Of a stretch of DNA of 47,676 nt, positions 25,872 through 32,086 are shown piece after piece. The number at the start of each line of letters is the position of its first letter. Within the stretch, counting starts at the first letter, position 1. Both the position numbers and the translations under genes were made by a program. The notes beneath the pieces are model-generated. The model was given only the letters and a program-made list of their open reading frames with translations. It made no database searches and had not been told where the DNA came from. The DNA is from Candidatus Hydrogenedentota bacterium (GTDB lineage Bacteria > Hydrogenedentota > Hydrogenedentia > Hydrogenedentales > JAGMZX01): contig JAKQEQ010000039.1 in NCBI GenBank assembly GCA_029556545.1, forward strand, positions 1-47,676, read 5' to 3'.

Positions 25872-26912
25872 ATGGGGAAAATCAGGAATAGCGGGGGCTA
25901 CCGTGATCTGCGCACCTTCCAGACGGCCACGGTCATCTACGACGCGACGCACCGCTTCTGCGAGCGGTTCCTCGACCCCCGCTCGCGTACCGTGGACCAG
26001 ATGATGCAGGCCGCGCGCAGCGGACGCCAGAATATCGCCGAAGGCAGTCGCGCCGCCGCGACTTCATCCCAGACCGAGCTTCGCCTCGTCAACGTAGCCC
26101 GCTCCAGCCTCGAAGAACTGCTCCTCGACTACGAGGATTTTCTGCGCCACCGCCGCCTTCCCCAGTGGCATCCCGACAGCGCCGAGGCTATGGCCGTGCG
26201 CGCCATCGCGCGGCACCACCCCCCCGATGATCCGCCCGATCCGTCCGATCCGCCCGATCCGTCCGATCCGTCCGATCTGCCCGATTCGCCCCATCAGGCG
26301 CCCACCCGCCTCGCGGACGACCGTCGCTACGACGCCTACGCGCAATGGCTCGACCATCCCGACCCGGCCATCCGCGCCAATGCGCTCCTCTGCCTCATCC
26401 ACCAGGCCAACACCCTGCTCGACCGCCAGATCGCCGCGCTCGAGCGCCAGTTTGTCGAGGAGGGCGGCTACAGCGAACAGCTCGCCGTCGCACGCCTCGC
26501 CTATCGGCGGCGAAACCGCCCTGGTCCGTCCGATCCGCCCGATCGGTCCGATCCGTCCAATCTGTCCGATCCGTCCGCTCCGTCCAATCCGTCCGACCAC
26601 ATTCCCGACTGCCCCCAGTGCGCCAAGCCCATGACACTGCGCACCGCACAGAAAGGCAAAAACGCCGGCAAACAATTCTGGGGCTGCACCGGCTACCCCG
26701 ACTGCAAAGGAATTGTCGACATCTGCCCAATCCGCCCGATCCGTCCAATCCGTCCAATCCGTCCAATCCGCCCGGTTCTCGCGACCAGCCCACCCGATTG
26801 GCCGCTCGTCCCCGGTCACTGGGCGCCGCTCCCGCCGCGCACTTGTGCCTTGCGTATCGGGCCTCCTGTGATATACTACGCGTCGGAGGAAGCAAGCGGG
26901 TGTATGGCATGA
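25872..26912 (+). CDS. Four-helix-bundle 'suffix' protein with C-terminal topoisomerase-type zinc finger
   Basis: 346 residues. Residues about 5-105 are a four-helix-bundle domain of the 23S rRNA intervening-sequence-protein type (YRDLRTFQTATVIYDATHRF, then AARSGRQNIAEGSRAAATS). A Pro/Asp/Ser linker follows, then a second helical 'suffix' domain (about 145-215, with DHPDPAIRANALLCLIHQAN), another linker, and a topoisomerase-type C4 zinc finger (CPQCAKPM ... FWGCTGYPDCKG). Nucleic-acid binding is likely. Both linkers and the IRPIRP tail are coded by the same 9-bp DNA repeat. The ATG at 25872 has a GA-rich Shine-Dalgarno sequence (GAGAGGGA). The last 45 residues look like read-through into non-coding DNA. 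Confidence 0.8.
   Translation: MGKIRNSGGYRDLRTFQTATVIYDATHRFCERFLDPRSRTVDQMMQAARSGRQNIAEGSRAAATSSQTELRLVNVARSSLEELLLDYEDFLRHRRLPQWHPDSAEAMAVRAIARHHPPDDPPDPSDPPDPSDPSDLPDSPHQAPTRLADDRRYDAYAQWLDHPDPAIRANALLCLIHQANTLLDRQIAALERQFVEEGGYSEQLAVARLAYRRRNRPGPSDPPDRSDPSNLSDPSAPSNPSDHIPDCPQCAKPMTLRTAQKGKNAGKQFWGCTGYPDCKGIVDICPIRPIRPIRPIRPIRPVLATSPPDWPLVPGHWAPLPPRTCALRIGPPVIYYASEEASGCMA
26225..26293 (+). repeat. 9-bp GATCCGYCC tandem repeat, block B (in CDS)
   Basis: About seven units translated in the Asp-Pro-Ser/Pro phase form the first linker of the four-helix protein. Confidence 0.85.
26525..26597 (+). repeat. 9-bp GATCCGYCC tandem repeat, block C (in CDS)
   Basis: About eight units, again in the Asp-Pro-Ser phase, form the linker before the zinc finger. 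Confidence 0.85.
26726..26774 (+). repeat. 9-bp GATCCGYCC tandem repeat, block D (in CDS, shifted phase)
   Basis: About five units are read one base out of phase relative to blocks B and C, giving Ile-Arg-Pro repeats after the zinc finger. Confidence 0.85.
26850..26877 (+). promoter_or_regulatory. Possible promoter reading into the cassette array
   Basis: TTGCGT (26850-26855) and TATACT (26872-26877) are 16 bp apart, with TGA before the -10 (extended -10). It lies inside the doubtful tail of the four-helix gene, about 240 bp before the first cassette border, where a cassette promoter would be useful. Confidence 0.35.
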
Positions 26913-27005
26913 GCACTCGCGGATGCACCGGGCTTGTACCCCGATCCTTGCATTACGCGGCCAAGCCATGCAGACGGTCTTGAACGAGAACACAACGCAT
27001 TGCCC

Positions 27006-27119
27006 GCGTAACGGCGGCACGCAGCCCGATGTCGGTATGCGAGCATTGCCGGAGGGGTCCTAGGCCGCGATGTTTCGCCCCAAAGGTGTTATGAAGAAAT
27101 AGCATGACCGTTGTTAGAC
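27006..27119 (+). other. attC-like site 0 (left border of the array)
   Basis: R'' GCGTAAC (27006-27012) and L'' CGGCACGC are matched by L' GCATGACCG and R' GTTAGAC (27113-27119). The site is 114 bp, within the usual size range. Pairing is imperfect, and no cassette gene lies immediately upstream. Confidence 0.5.
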
Positions 27120-27147
27120 GGCAGAGGACCGGAGGCTCAAGGGCAGA

Positions 27148-28248
27148 ATGGCATACTATCTGGACCTTTTCTCACCTGAGACCTACGAAGCGTTCGCGCG
27201 TTCGGATCGCAACATCTCCGGCTTCCGGATGCGCCACAGGAACGTCGCCAGACGGATCAATCCAGGCGACAAGTTGATCTGCTACTTGACGAGACTGTCG
27301 CGGTGGATGGGGGTTCTGGAAGTGCTCGAGGGCCCTTTTGTCGACGAGACGCCAGTCTTCTATCCTGAGAACGATCCGTTCGTTGTTCGGTTCCGCGTTC
27401 GACCTTTGGTATGGTTATCGGTGGAGAAGGCGATCCCGATCCACGAGGAGCGCGTTTGGAACGAGCTGTCGTTTACCCGCGGGCAGTCCAAGCGTTCGTC
27501 AACCTGGACTGGCAAGCTGCGGGGAAGTCTCGTTCAACTCGATGATTCGGACGGCGCCTTTCTCGAAGGTCTAGTACAGAAACAGATCGACGGTGGTGAA
27601 GCTTACCCGGTGGACCCGAACGAGTTCAGGAGGCTGGCGACGCACCGTATCCGTCGAGCGGACAAGGATGTGACGGTCACGGTCCCTGACGGGACCGGGA
27701 CAGAGGAAGAAGAGATCGGCCGGCCCGAGGTCAGGGAGTCGGCAAAGGTCCAGGCGCTCTTGGCTGAGATAGGCTCGCGGATGGGCATGCAGATCTGGGT
27801 TCCCCGGAGCGATCGCGCCACGGTGCTCGCCGAGTGGCCCGGGGATCATCCGCCCGTCCTGGAGAGGTTGCCGCTAAACTACGATGAGACCACCCTGAAG
27901 ACTATCGAGCAGATCGATGTCCTATGGCTCAAAGGCCGTGCAATCAGGCGAGCTTTCGAGGTGGAACATACAACGTCCGTGTACTCAGGAATCTTACGGA
28001 TGGCCGACCTTCTGGCTCTCCAGCCGAACATGGATATTCGGCTACACATCGTTGCCCCGACGGCTCGGCGAGAAAAGGTCTTCCAAGAACTCATGCGGCC
28101 GGTGTTCTCCCTGCTGGACCGTGGGGCACTCTCCGAAATCTGCACCTATCTTTCATATGACAGCGTGCACGAGCTCGCCGAACAGGAGCACTTGTCCCAC
28201 CTGTCGGACAGCGTGATAGAAGAATATGAGGAAACGGCCGAAACGTAA
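27148..28248 (+). CDS. EVE-domain protein with C-terminal restriction-endonuclease-like domain (cassette 1)
   Basis: 366 residues. Residues about 1-140 resemble the EVE/PUA-like fold that reads modified bases (YYLDLFSPETYEAF, then INPGDKLICYLT, then RWMGVLEVLEGPF). The C-terminal region has QIDVLWLKGRAIRRAFEVEH followed by SGILRMADLL, a PD-(D/E)XK-like core with Asp257 and Glu271-x-Glu273, where the usual Lys is replaced by Glu. Fusions of this kind occur in modification-dependent restriction, so a type IV-like defence role is possible. AAGG precedes the ATG, which lies 35 nt after the cassette border. The nuclease assignment is by pattern only, and the EVE call is the firmer half. Confidence 0.7.
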   Translation: MAYYLDLFSPETYEAFARSDRNISGFRMRHRNVARRINPGDKLICYLTRLSRWMGVLEVLEGPFVDETPVFYPENDPFVVRFRVRPLVWLSVEKAIPIHEERVWNELSFTRGQSKRSSTWTGKLRGSLVQLDDSDGAFLEGLVQKQIDGGEAYPVDPNEFRRLATHRIRRADKDVTVTVPDGTGTEEEEIGRPEVRESAKVQALLAEIGSRMGMQIWVPRSDRATVLAEWPGDHPPVLERLPLNYDETTLKTIEQIDVLWLKGRAIRRAFEVEHTTSVYSGILRMADLLALQPNMDIRLHIVAPTARREKVFQELMRPVFSLLDRGALSEICTYLSYDSVHELAEQEHLSHLSDSVIEEYEETAET

Positions 28249-28254
28249 TCTGCT

Positions 28255-28314
28255 GTCTAACAACGGCATGCAGCGAACAGCGCTGAGTGCCGCCGCTGAT
28301 GTGGAGCGTTAGCC
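28255..28314 (+). other. attC site 1 (60 bp)
   Basis: R'' GTCTAAC is at 28255-28261 and R' GTTAGCC at 28308-28314. L'' CATGCAGCG pairs with L' CGCTGATG, leaving one unpaired G, the extrahelical base expected in attC. Confidence 0.75.
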
Positions 28315-28354
28315 AGCAACGAGGGTTCTGGTGCACAGCGACAGGAGCGGGAAG

Positions 28355-29275
28355 ATGGGGCAAGAAGCCCGCATACAGCAGTCAGTAAACTCGATTCGGG
28401 CACGGCGGTCTTCGCTTGATGCCCTTTCGCGGCAGTTGCGTACCCCGAGCATCCTCGCAAGCTTTGACAAATGGCAACACACCTCCTGGTGCATTTCAGT
28501 GGCTGGTGATTCGCTCGTGCGTCTTCGGCTGTTCACGGAGCAGAACTTTAACATCGTCGAGACGATAGGCGTTGTCGCCGTTGCCAGGTACACGTTCGAA
28601 GTCTCGGTATGGCTCCGCCTATTCGCGCTGGACGGCCGCTATGGCCTTGTGTATTTTGATCAACTACTCGCGACTCAGCAACGTTTCTATGAGGACACGC
28701 TCGCTCAGCTACAACGGGAAGTGGCCTGGCTCAGGTCGTTGGGACAGAAGGAGGGCGGGGCTCATCAAAAGGTACTGAGGGACTTCGGTCCCACCGCTGC
28801 CAATGCCGGCGAAACCCAGAAGCTCGTCTCTGCTTTATCGAGCATTTCGGCAGAGATCGACGCGGAGGCAGGACGACGCTTCTCCATGTACGCAGAAGCC
28901 GCCCGAATTAACGGATACGATTTCCAGGCTTATCTGGTCGAGACCAAGGCGATCCCACCTGTGCGGCAGGCACTCGCGGACATTGCGGCTGAAAGGGACA
29001 GGTTCGACTCGAGGGTTGCACACGAGATCAAGGCCCTCCGACCGGATCGCTGGCAATGGCGGCAGATGGCACAGAAGGTGGGTCGAGCCGACGAGTACGA
29101 CTACCTGTACTCGTTCGCAAGCAAGCTGCTCCACGCGACGCCTGCGAGCATCACGACGGATCAAAAGAACTTGGAATTGCAGGAGATGGAACTCTTCCTA
29201 AAATACATCGACGTCACGATCGGTGATGTCCTGGCACTTGCTGGGGACTATCGGCCAGGAGCCGCTGCTGGCTAA
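28355..29275 (+). CDS. Helical protein of unknown function (cassette 2)
   Basis: 306 residues, predominantly helical by eye. The central VARYTFEVSVWLRLFAL segment and the C-terminal FASKLLHATPAS segment recall DUF5677-type proteins often found in mobile or defence settings; I give this as resemblance only. No transmembrane segment or nucleotide-binding motif is visible. The ATG at 28355 has AGGAG 8 nt upstream; an in-frame GTG at 28331 lacks one. The TAA stop lies inside the R'' box of attC site 2, the tight packing typical of cassettes. Confidence 0.65.
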   Translation: MGQEARIQQSVNSIRARRSSLDALSRQLRTPSILASFDKWQHTSWCISVAGDSLVRLRLFTEQNFNIVETIGVVAVARYTFEVSVWLRLFALDGRYGLVYFDQLLATQQRFYEDTLAQLQREVAWLRSLGQKEGGAHQKVLRDFGPTAANAGETQKLVSALSSISAEIDAEAGRRFSMYAEAARINGYDFQAYLVETKAIPPVRQALADIAAERDRFDSRVAHEIKALRPDRWQWRQMAQKVGRADEYDYLYSFASKLLHATPASITTDQKNLELQEMELFLKYIDVTIGDVLALAGDYRPGAAAG

Positions 29276-29335
29276 CAGGTGCGTGCACCTTCCGATCCTC
29301 TCCGCAGCCCGCAGGTGACGTGCATGATGTTAGGC
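29270..29335 (+). other. attC site 2 (66 bp)
   Basis: R'' GGCTAAC is at 29270-29276 and R' GTTAGGC at 29329-29335. L'' GTGCACCT pairs with L' AGGTGAC, again leaving one extrahelical G. The cassette 2 stop codon is inside R''. Confidence 0.75.
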
Positions 29336-29360
29336 CGATTGAACGGTGAGGAGATATGTG

Positions 29361-29849
29361 ATGCCCTACGACGTACCCCCAGACTGGCTTGATCGAGAAC
29401 TTGTTCTTGCCTTTTTCTGGAAATTCTCCGTATTTGAGTGTGCGCTGAAGCGGGAAGGATTCCTGCGGTCGGGTCGGGATGACGTTGCGCAGCCCGATTG
29501 GACTGCCTTCGGAAACTCGATCCGCGGTCGGTTCAAGACAATCAGCGATAGTCGCTTTCAGGACGCACTTGGGAACTTGAAGAGCGCCTCACCACGCCGC
29601 CAAGTCGTGCGGGATGGCCGTCTCGCATGGGAGCAGATTGGGCGCGGCAACGCGGAGTGCGAGGAGGAGTTCGTGCTTCGACTGGTCAGGACGGCCAGAA
29701 ACAATCTCTTCCACGGCGGCAAGTATCCTGACGGGCCGATCGACGAAGTGGCACGCGACAAGGCAATCCTGCGGGCCGCACTCGGTGTGCTCGACGGCTG
29801 CTACAGACTGCACCCAGGAGTTGCTCGTTGGGTCAGGGAGGCGGCATAA
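29361..29849 (+). CDS. HEPN-like protein with an RX4H motif (cassette 3)
   Basis: 162 residues. Near the C-terminus the helix RTARNNLFHGGKYPDG contains Arg113-x4-His118, the catalytic signature of HEPN ribonucleases used in toxin-antitoxin and abortive-infection systems. The N-terminal helix (ELVLAFFWKFSVFECALKRE) fits a HEPN helix 1. A metal-independent RNase acting during stress or phage infection is therefore plausible, though many HEPN proteins are inactive. No antitoxin gene lies beside it in this cassette. The ATG at 29361 has AGGAG 7 nt upstream; the GTG at 29346 overlaps that site. The stop is inside the truncated attC. Confidence 0.65.
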   Translation: MPYDVPPDWLDRELVLAFFWKFSVFECALKREGFLRSGRDDVAQPDWTAFGNSIRGRFKTISDSRFQDALGNLKSASPRRQVVRDGRLAWEQIGRGNAECEEEFVLRLVRTARNNLFHGGKYPDGPIDEVARDKAILRAALGVLDGCYRLHPGVARWVREAA

Positions 29850-29870
29850 CAAGCCGCTGCAGCCGACCGT
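29844..29870 (+). other. Truncated attC site 3 (5' half only)
   Basis: R'' GCATAAC, then AAGCCGCTGCAGCCGACCG, is a normal attC left half. No matching CGGCTG...GTTRRRY half follows within 200 bp, so the site is cut here. Confidence 0.55.
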
Positions 29871-30127
29871 TGCGGTAAATTGGGGATAACTGTTTTCTTG
29901 GAATTCCTTCCCGCGGGTATCCCTGCGTTCCCGCCGAGACAGGCGGGTGTAGCCATACCCGGGGCTGGCGCATCCTATCACCCGGCGGGGCAACAAGCGG
30001 CGGGACGTGTTTCTTGTTTCGCCCTCGTTATACCGCTTGCGGGTCCGACGATTTGGTCCAATGCGGCGGCGAGCAAGAACTGAGCGCGACTGTCCCGCAA
30101 TCGCGTCCGAGTACGTGCAATCTGTTT

Positions 30128-30353
30128 AGCCCGCCTTGGCGGGCTCTTCTTTGCACCCGCATTTATGCGGGGTGATGCGGAAACCTGCTGTAAAGCGAAG
30201 CGCGCTTCAGCGCGGCTTTACCACGGCTTCAGCATTGTTTCCATGCTGAAGGAGTTCGCCAAGCGGCGCTGAAGCGGCCTGCGCGCGGAAGAAACAGCCC
30301 CTTACACCCCGCGTGAACGCGGGTGCAAAGAGGAGCCGCGCTAAAGCGCGCTG
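30128..30353. repeat. Inverted hairpin-cluster element
   Basis: Two hairpins on the left (stem AGCCCGCC/GGCGGGCT at 30128-30145, then CCCGCAT/ATGCGGG at 30156-30171) reappear inverted on the right (at about 30305-30325 and 30334-30352), joined by the same CTTTGCACC linker. The stems keep pairing although bases differ. Between them are TAAAGC...GCTTTA enclosing CGCGC/GCGCG (30191-30220) and TTCAGCAT/ATGCTGAA (30228-30250). The left hairpin, followed by CTTCTTT, could also act as a terminator. The rest of the gap 29871-30525 holds no gene that I can support. Confidence 0.6.
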
Positions 30354-30497
30354 ACAAGTCCGGCATGCGTCTCGACAAGAAGACCCACAGCGGACCATGG
30401 CGCCCATTTGCGGATTCTTGGGCCGGTTTCCGATTAAATCGACAGACCCGCAAGCGGTGTAACGAGAAGAACGCGGGCGTATGACTTTGGTGGGGCG

Positions 30498-30529
30498 GGC
30501 GGGAGACCGGCAATAACCGGCGGGCCTAC
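30498..30529 (+). repeat. GGAGACCGG-family repeat beside the DUF2442 gene
   Basis: GCGGGAGACCGGCAATAAC resembles the copy after vapC at 35069-35087 (GCGGGAGACCGGCCATAAC). Related copies lie at 34270-34295 and 35148-35173. Confidence 0.5.
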
Positions 30530-30810
30530 TTGCGCGCCGATTCGGTCTCTTCCATCCAGGCGGGCGTGAGGCCGTAGTAGAGGACGTCCGGGTCGATGTC
30601 GGCGCCGTTTTCCCAGGCAACGGTCCCGCCCCTGACCTTGACCGCCCGGAATAGGGCCGGATCGTTCCGCAGGGGCTCGAAAATCGGGCCGTGCAGATAG
30701 GGGTCGAGGTCGATTTCCCGTGTGGTCTCGTCTTCAAAGGTGATACGCACCCTGAACGCCCGCAACGGCTCCACCGCGGCGACACGAACGCGCGGCCCAA
30801 GATTCTTCAT
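30526..30810 (-). CDS. DUF2442 protein
   Basis: 94 residues. The core RVRITFEDETTREIDLDPYL followed by GPIFEPLRNDPALFRAVKV and NGADIDPDVLYYG is characteristic of DUF2442. It starts 14 nt after the DUF4160 stop with GGGAG upstream; an alternative ATG at 30825 overlaps that stop but lacks a Shine-Dalgarno sequence. DUF4160-DUF2442 pairs are common in bacteria and have been suggested to be toxin-antitoxin-like, but the activity is unproven as far as I know. Confidence 0.85.
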   Translation of the reverse strand: MKNLGPRVRVAAVEPLRAFRVRITFEDETTREIDLDPYLHGPIFEPLRNDPALFRAVKVRGGTVAWENGADIDPDVLYYGLTPAWMEETESARK

Positions 30811-30824
30811 GGCCGGGACTCCCA

Positions 30825-31076
30825 TTATTCGAGCGGCGCAATTGCTTCCAACGGCAATTGGTCTCTCGCTCTTTCCCAATTGTCTCTCAACTCGGGCCGA
30901 TGCTCAAGCGCCCATTCGATGACCATGCCATGAGCCCGTCGAGGCAACCGGCCTCGTAGAATATCCAAGGTGTCTATGGTGTATGCGGCCTCAAATTCAC
31001 CGTATTCAGCGTGAAAATGAGGCGGCGCGTGGTCGTTGAAGTACATATAGATGGCCACGCCAAAGAACTCGCTCAC
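30825..31076 (-). CDS. DUF4160 protein
   Basis: 83 residues from the GTG at 31076. The signature IYMYFNDHAPPHFHAEYGEF, then ILRGRLPRRAHGMVIEWA, then ELRDNWERA is DUF4160. Family members usually begin MPxVSxFFG. Here an in-frame CTG at 31085 would give (M)PQVSEFFG and has AGAGG 7 nt upstream, so a CTG start is possible. It lies directly upstream of DUF2442 in a two-gene unit next to a transposase remnant. Confidence 0.85.
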   Translation of the reverse strand: MSEFFGVAIYMYFNDHAPPHFHAEYGEFEAAYTIDTLDILRGRLPRRAHGMVIEWALEHRPELRDNWERARDQLPLEAIAPLE

Positions 31077-31198
31077 TTGCGGCAGAATCGCGCCTCTGCC
31101 TGATTGAACCCATCATAACACATCGGCTTCGTAACGCTCCGCGTCACAGGCTCATCGAGACCAGCCCACGCGACGGGTACGTCCGCGTGGTGGATTAG

Positions 31199-31507
31199 TC
31201 CGGGGAAGACTATCTCTATCGGGAATCGCATTTCGTTTCCGTGCGCCTTCCGCGGACGGCGCAGCGCATCGTCGTGGAAATACTCTCCGGGATTCAAGCA
31301 TCGGGCTCGGTGCTGTTGACGGAGGTGGCGCGCGCGTTGCAGGAATCGATCGCCCTGCGCAAGACCCATATGCGGCTATCGCGCAATCTCCAGCGGCCGG
31401 AGGTCGAAGGGGTGGTTCAGGACAATGTGTTGCGCCTGGCGGCGCCGCAGGTGCTTGAGCGGCGTCGCGCGGGTATGCATGCCCGTGTGGAATCGCGGGG
31501 TCCGTAG
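31199..31507 (+). pseudogene. N-terminal remnant of an IS4-like transposase
   Basis: The open frame from 31199, with no clear start, reads VRLPRTAQRIVVEILSGIQA, then LTEVARALQESIALRKT, then RLSRNLQRP. This matches my memory of the N-terminal helical part of DDE transposases with a YGIQASGDVKL ... LSRNL pattern. It ends at a stop about 100 codons in, long before any DDE residue, so it is a decayed fragment. No terminal inverted repeats were found. The rest of 31077-31714 shows no supported gene. Confidence 0.45.
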
Positions 31508-31714
31508 CCCGTATACTACGGCTCAGTTGCATGGTTTGCGGAGAAAAGGTGATGCCGAGCGATCGTCCAGAGGCTTGTCGATGGCGTCACCCCCATTCCG
31601 CCTGATCGACGGCGCTCACCGCGCCGAATGATTCCTTTCTTTGAATCCAGGCGCCATTTCCCCCGTGAAGTCCGCGTTGTGGGGCGCAAGCAAGAAGAAG
31701 TAGGAGCGTATTGC

Positions 31715-32080
31715 GTGGAATTGGATGATTTGCTCAAATTCGACGACAAGGGCCTCGTCTGCGCCGTGGTCCAGCACTTCGAGACCGGCCAGGTGTTGAT
31801 GGTCGGCTACATGAACCGGGAGTCGCTGGATATCACGCTGCGGGAGCGGAAGGCGTGCTTCTGGTCGCGGTCGCGGCAGACGCTCTGGCTGAAGGGCGAG
31901 ACTTCGGGGCATGTGTTGCAGGTGAAGGAAATCCGCGTGGATTGCGACGGCGACGCCCTGCTCGTGAAGTGCGACCCCATCGGGCCGACGTGCCACACGA
32001 ATGAAACGAGTTGTTTCTATCGGCGCGTCGGCGATGACGGGACCGTCACCCTCGACGGGGACGGCGTTGCCCGGGAGTAG
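31715..32080 (+). CDS. hisI: Phosphoribosyl-AMP cyclohydrolase HisI
   Basis: 121 residues. It opens the adenine ring of phosphoribosyl-AMP in histidine synthesis (third step). The family motifs are complete: VGYMNRESLD, then CFWSRSRQTLWLKGETSGH, then VDCDGDALLVKCD with metal-binding Asp residues, then GPTCHTNETSCFYR. The GTG at 31715 has AGGAG upstream and starts just before the domain. The ATG at 31628 would add a basic, non-family extension with no ribosome-binding site. No HisE domain is fused. The gene is 6 nt before trpE, probably in the same transcript. Confidence 0.93.
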   Translation: MELDDLLKFDDKGLVCAVVQHFETGQVLMVGYMNRESLDITLRERKACFWSRSRQTLWLKGETSGHVLQVKEIRVDCDGDALLVKCDPIGPTCHTNETSCFYRRVGDDGTVTLDGDGVARE

Positions 32081-32086
32081 AGCATC

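Larger units (their letters stand above)
27006..29870 (+). mobile_element. Integrase-less integron cassette array with three gene cassettes
   Basis: Three plus-strand genes, each with its own ribosome-binding site, are separated by attC-like sites whose outer boxes pair. Each cassette's left-border box is complementary to the R'' box of its own attC: GTTAGAC (27113) with GTCTAAC (28255), 7/7; GTTAGCC (28308) with GGCTAAC (29270), 7/7; GTTAGGC (29329) with GCATAAC (29844), 6/7. Integron cassettes show exactly this relation because border and R'' were adjacent in the circular form. The genes are A+T-richer and use codons differently from their neighbours. No tyrosine recombinase is present, so this fits a CALIN (attC cluster without integrase). 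The right end is truncated within the last attC. Confidence 0.8.

Noticed and set aside
26911-26983. 24-codon frame after the possible promoter at 26850
   Set aside because: Too short and without conservation evidence; more likely non-coding DNA before the cassette array.
26064-27020. 318-codon minus-strand frame with Arg-Ile-Gly and Asp-Trp-Thr repeats
   Set aside because: It is the complement of the four-helix gene and its 9-bp repeats; the domains are on the plus strand.
30128-30353. Hairpin cluster considered as a CRISPR array
   Set aside because: Repeats are inverted and vary in stem sequence, with no regular spacers and no cas genes.
31073-31231. Short minus-strand frame overlapping the DUF4160 start by 4 bp
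   Set aside because: The overlap looks operon-like, but I recognise no family, there is no clear Shine-Dalgarno sequence, and it overlaps the transposase remnant.
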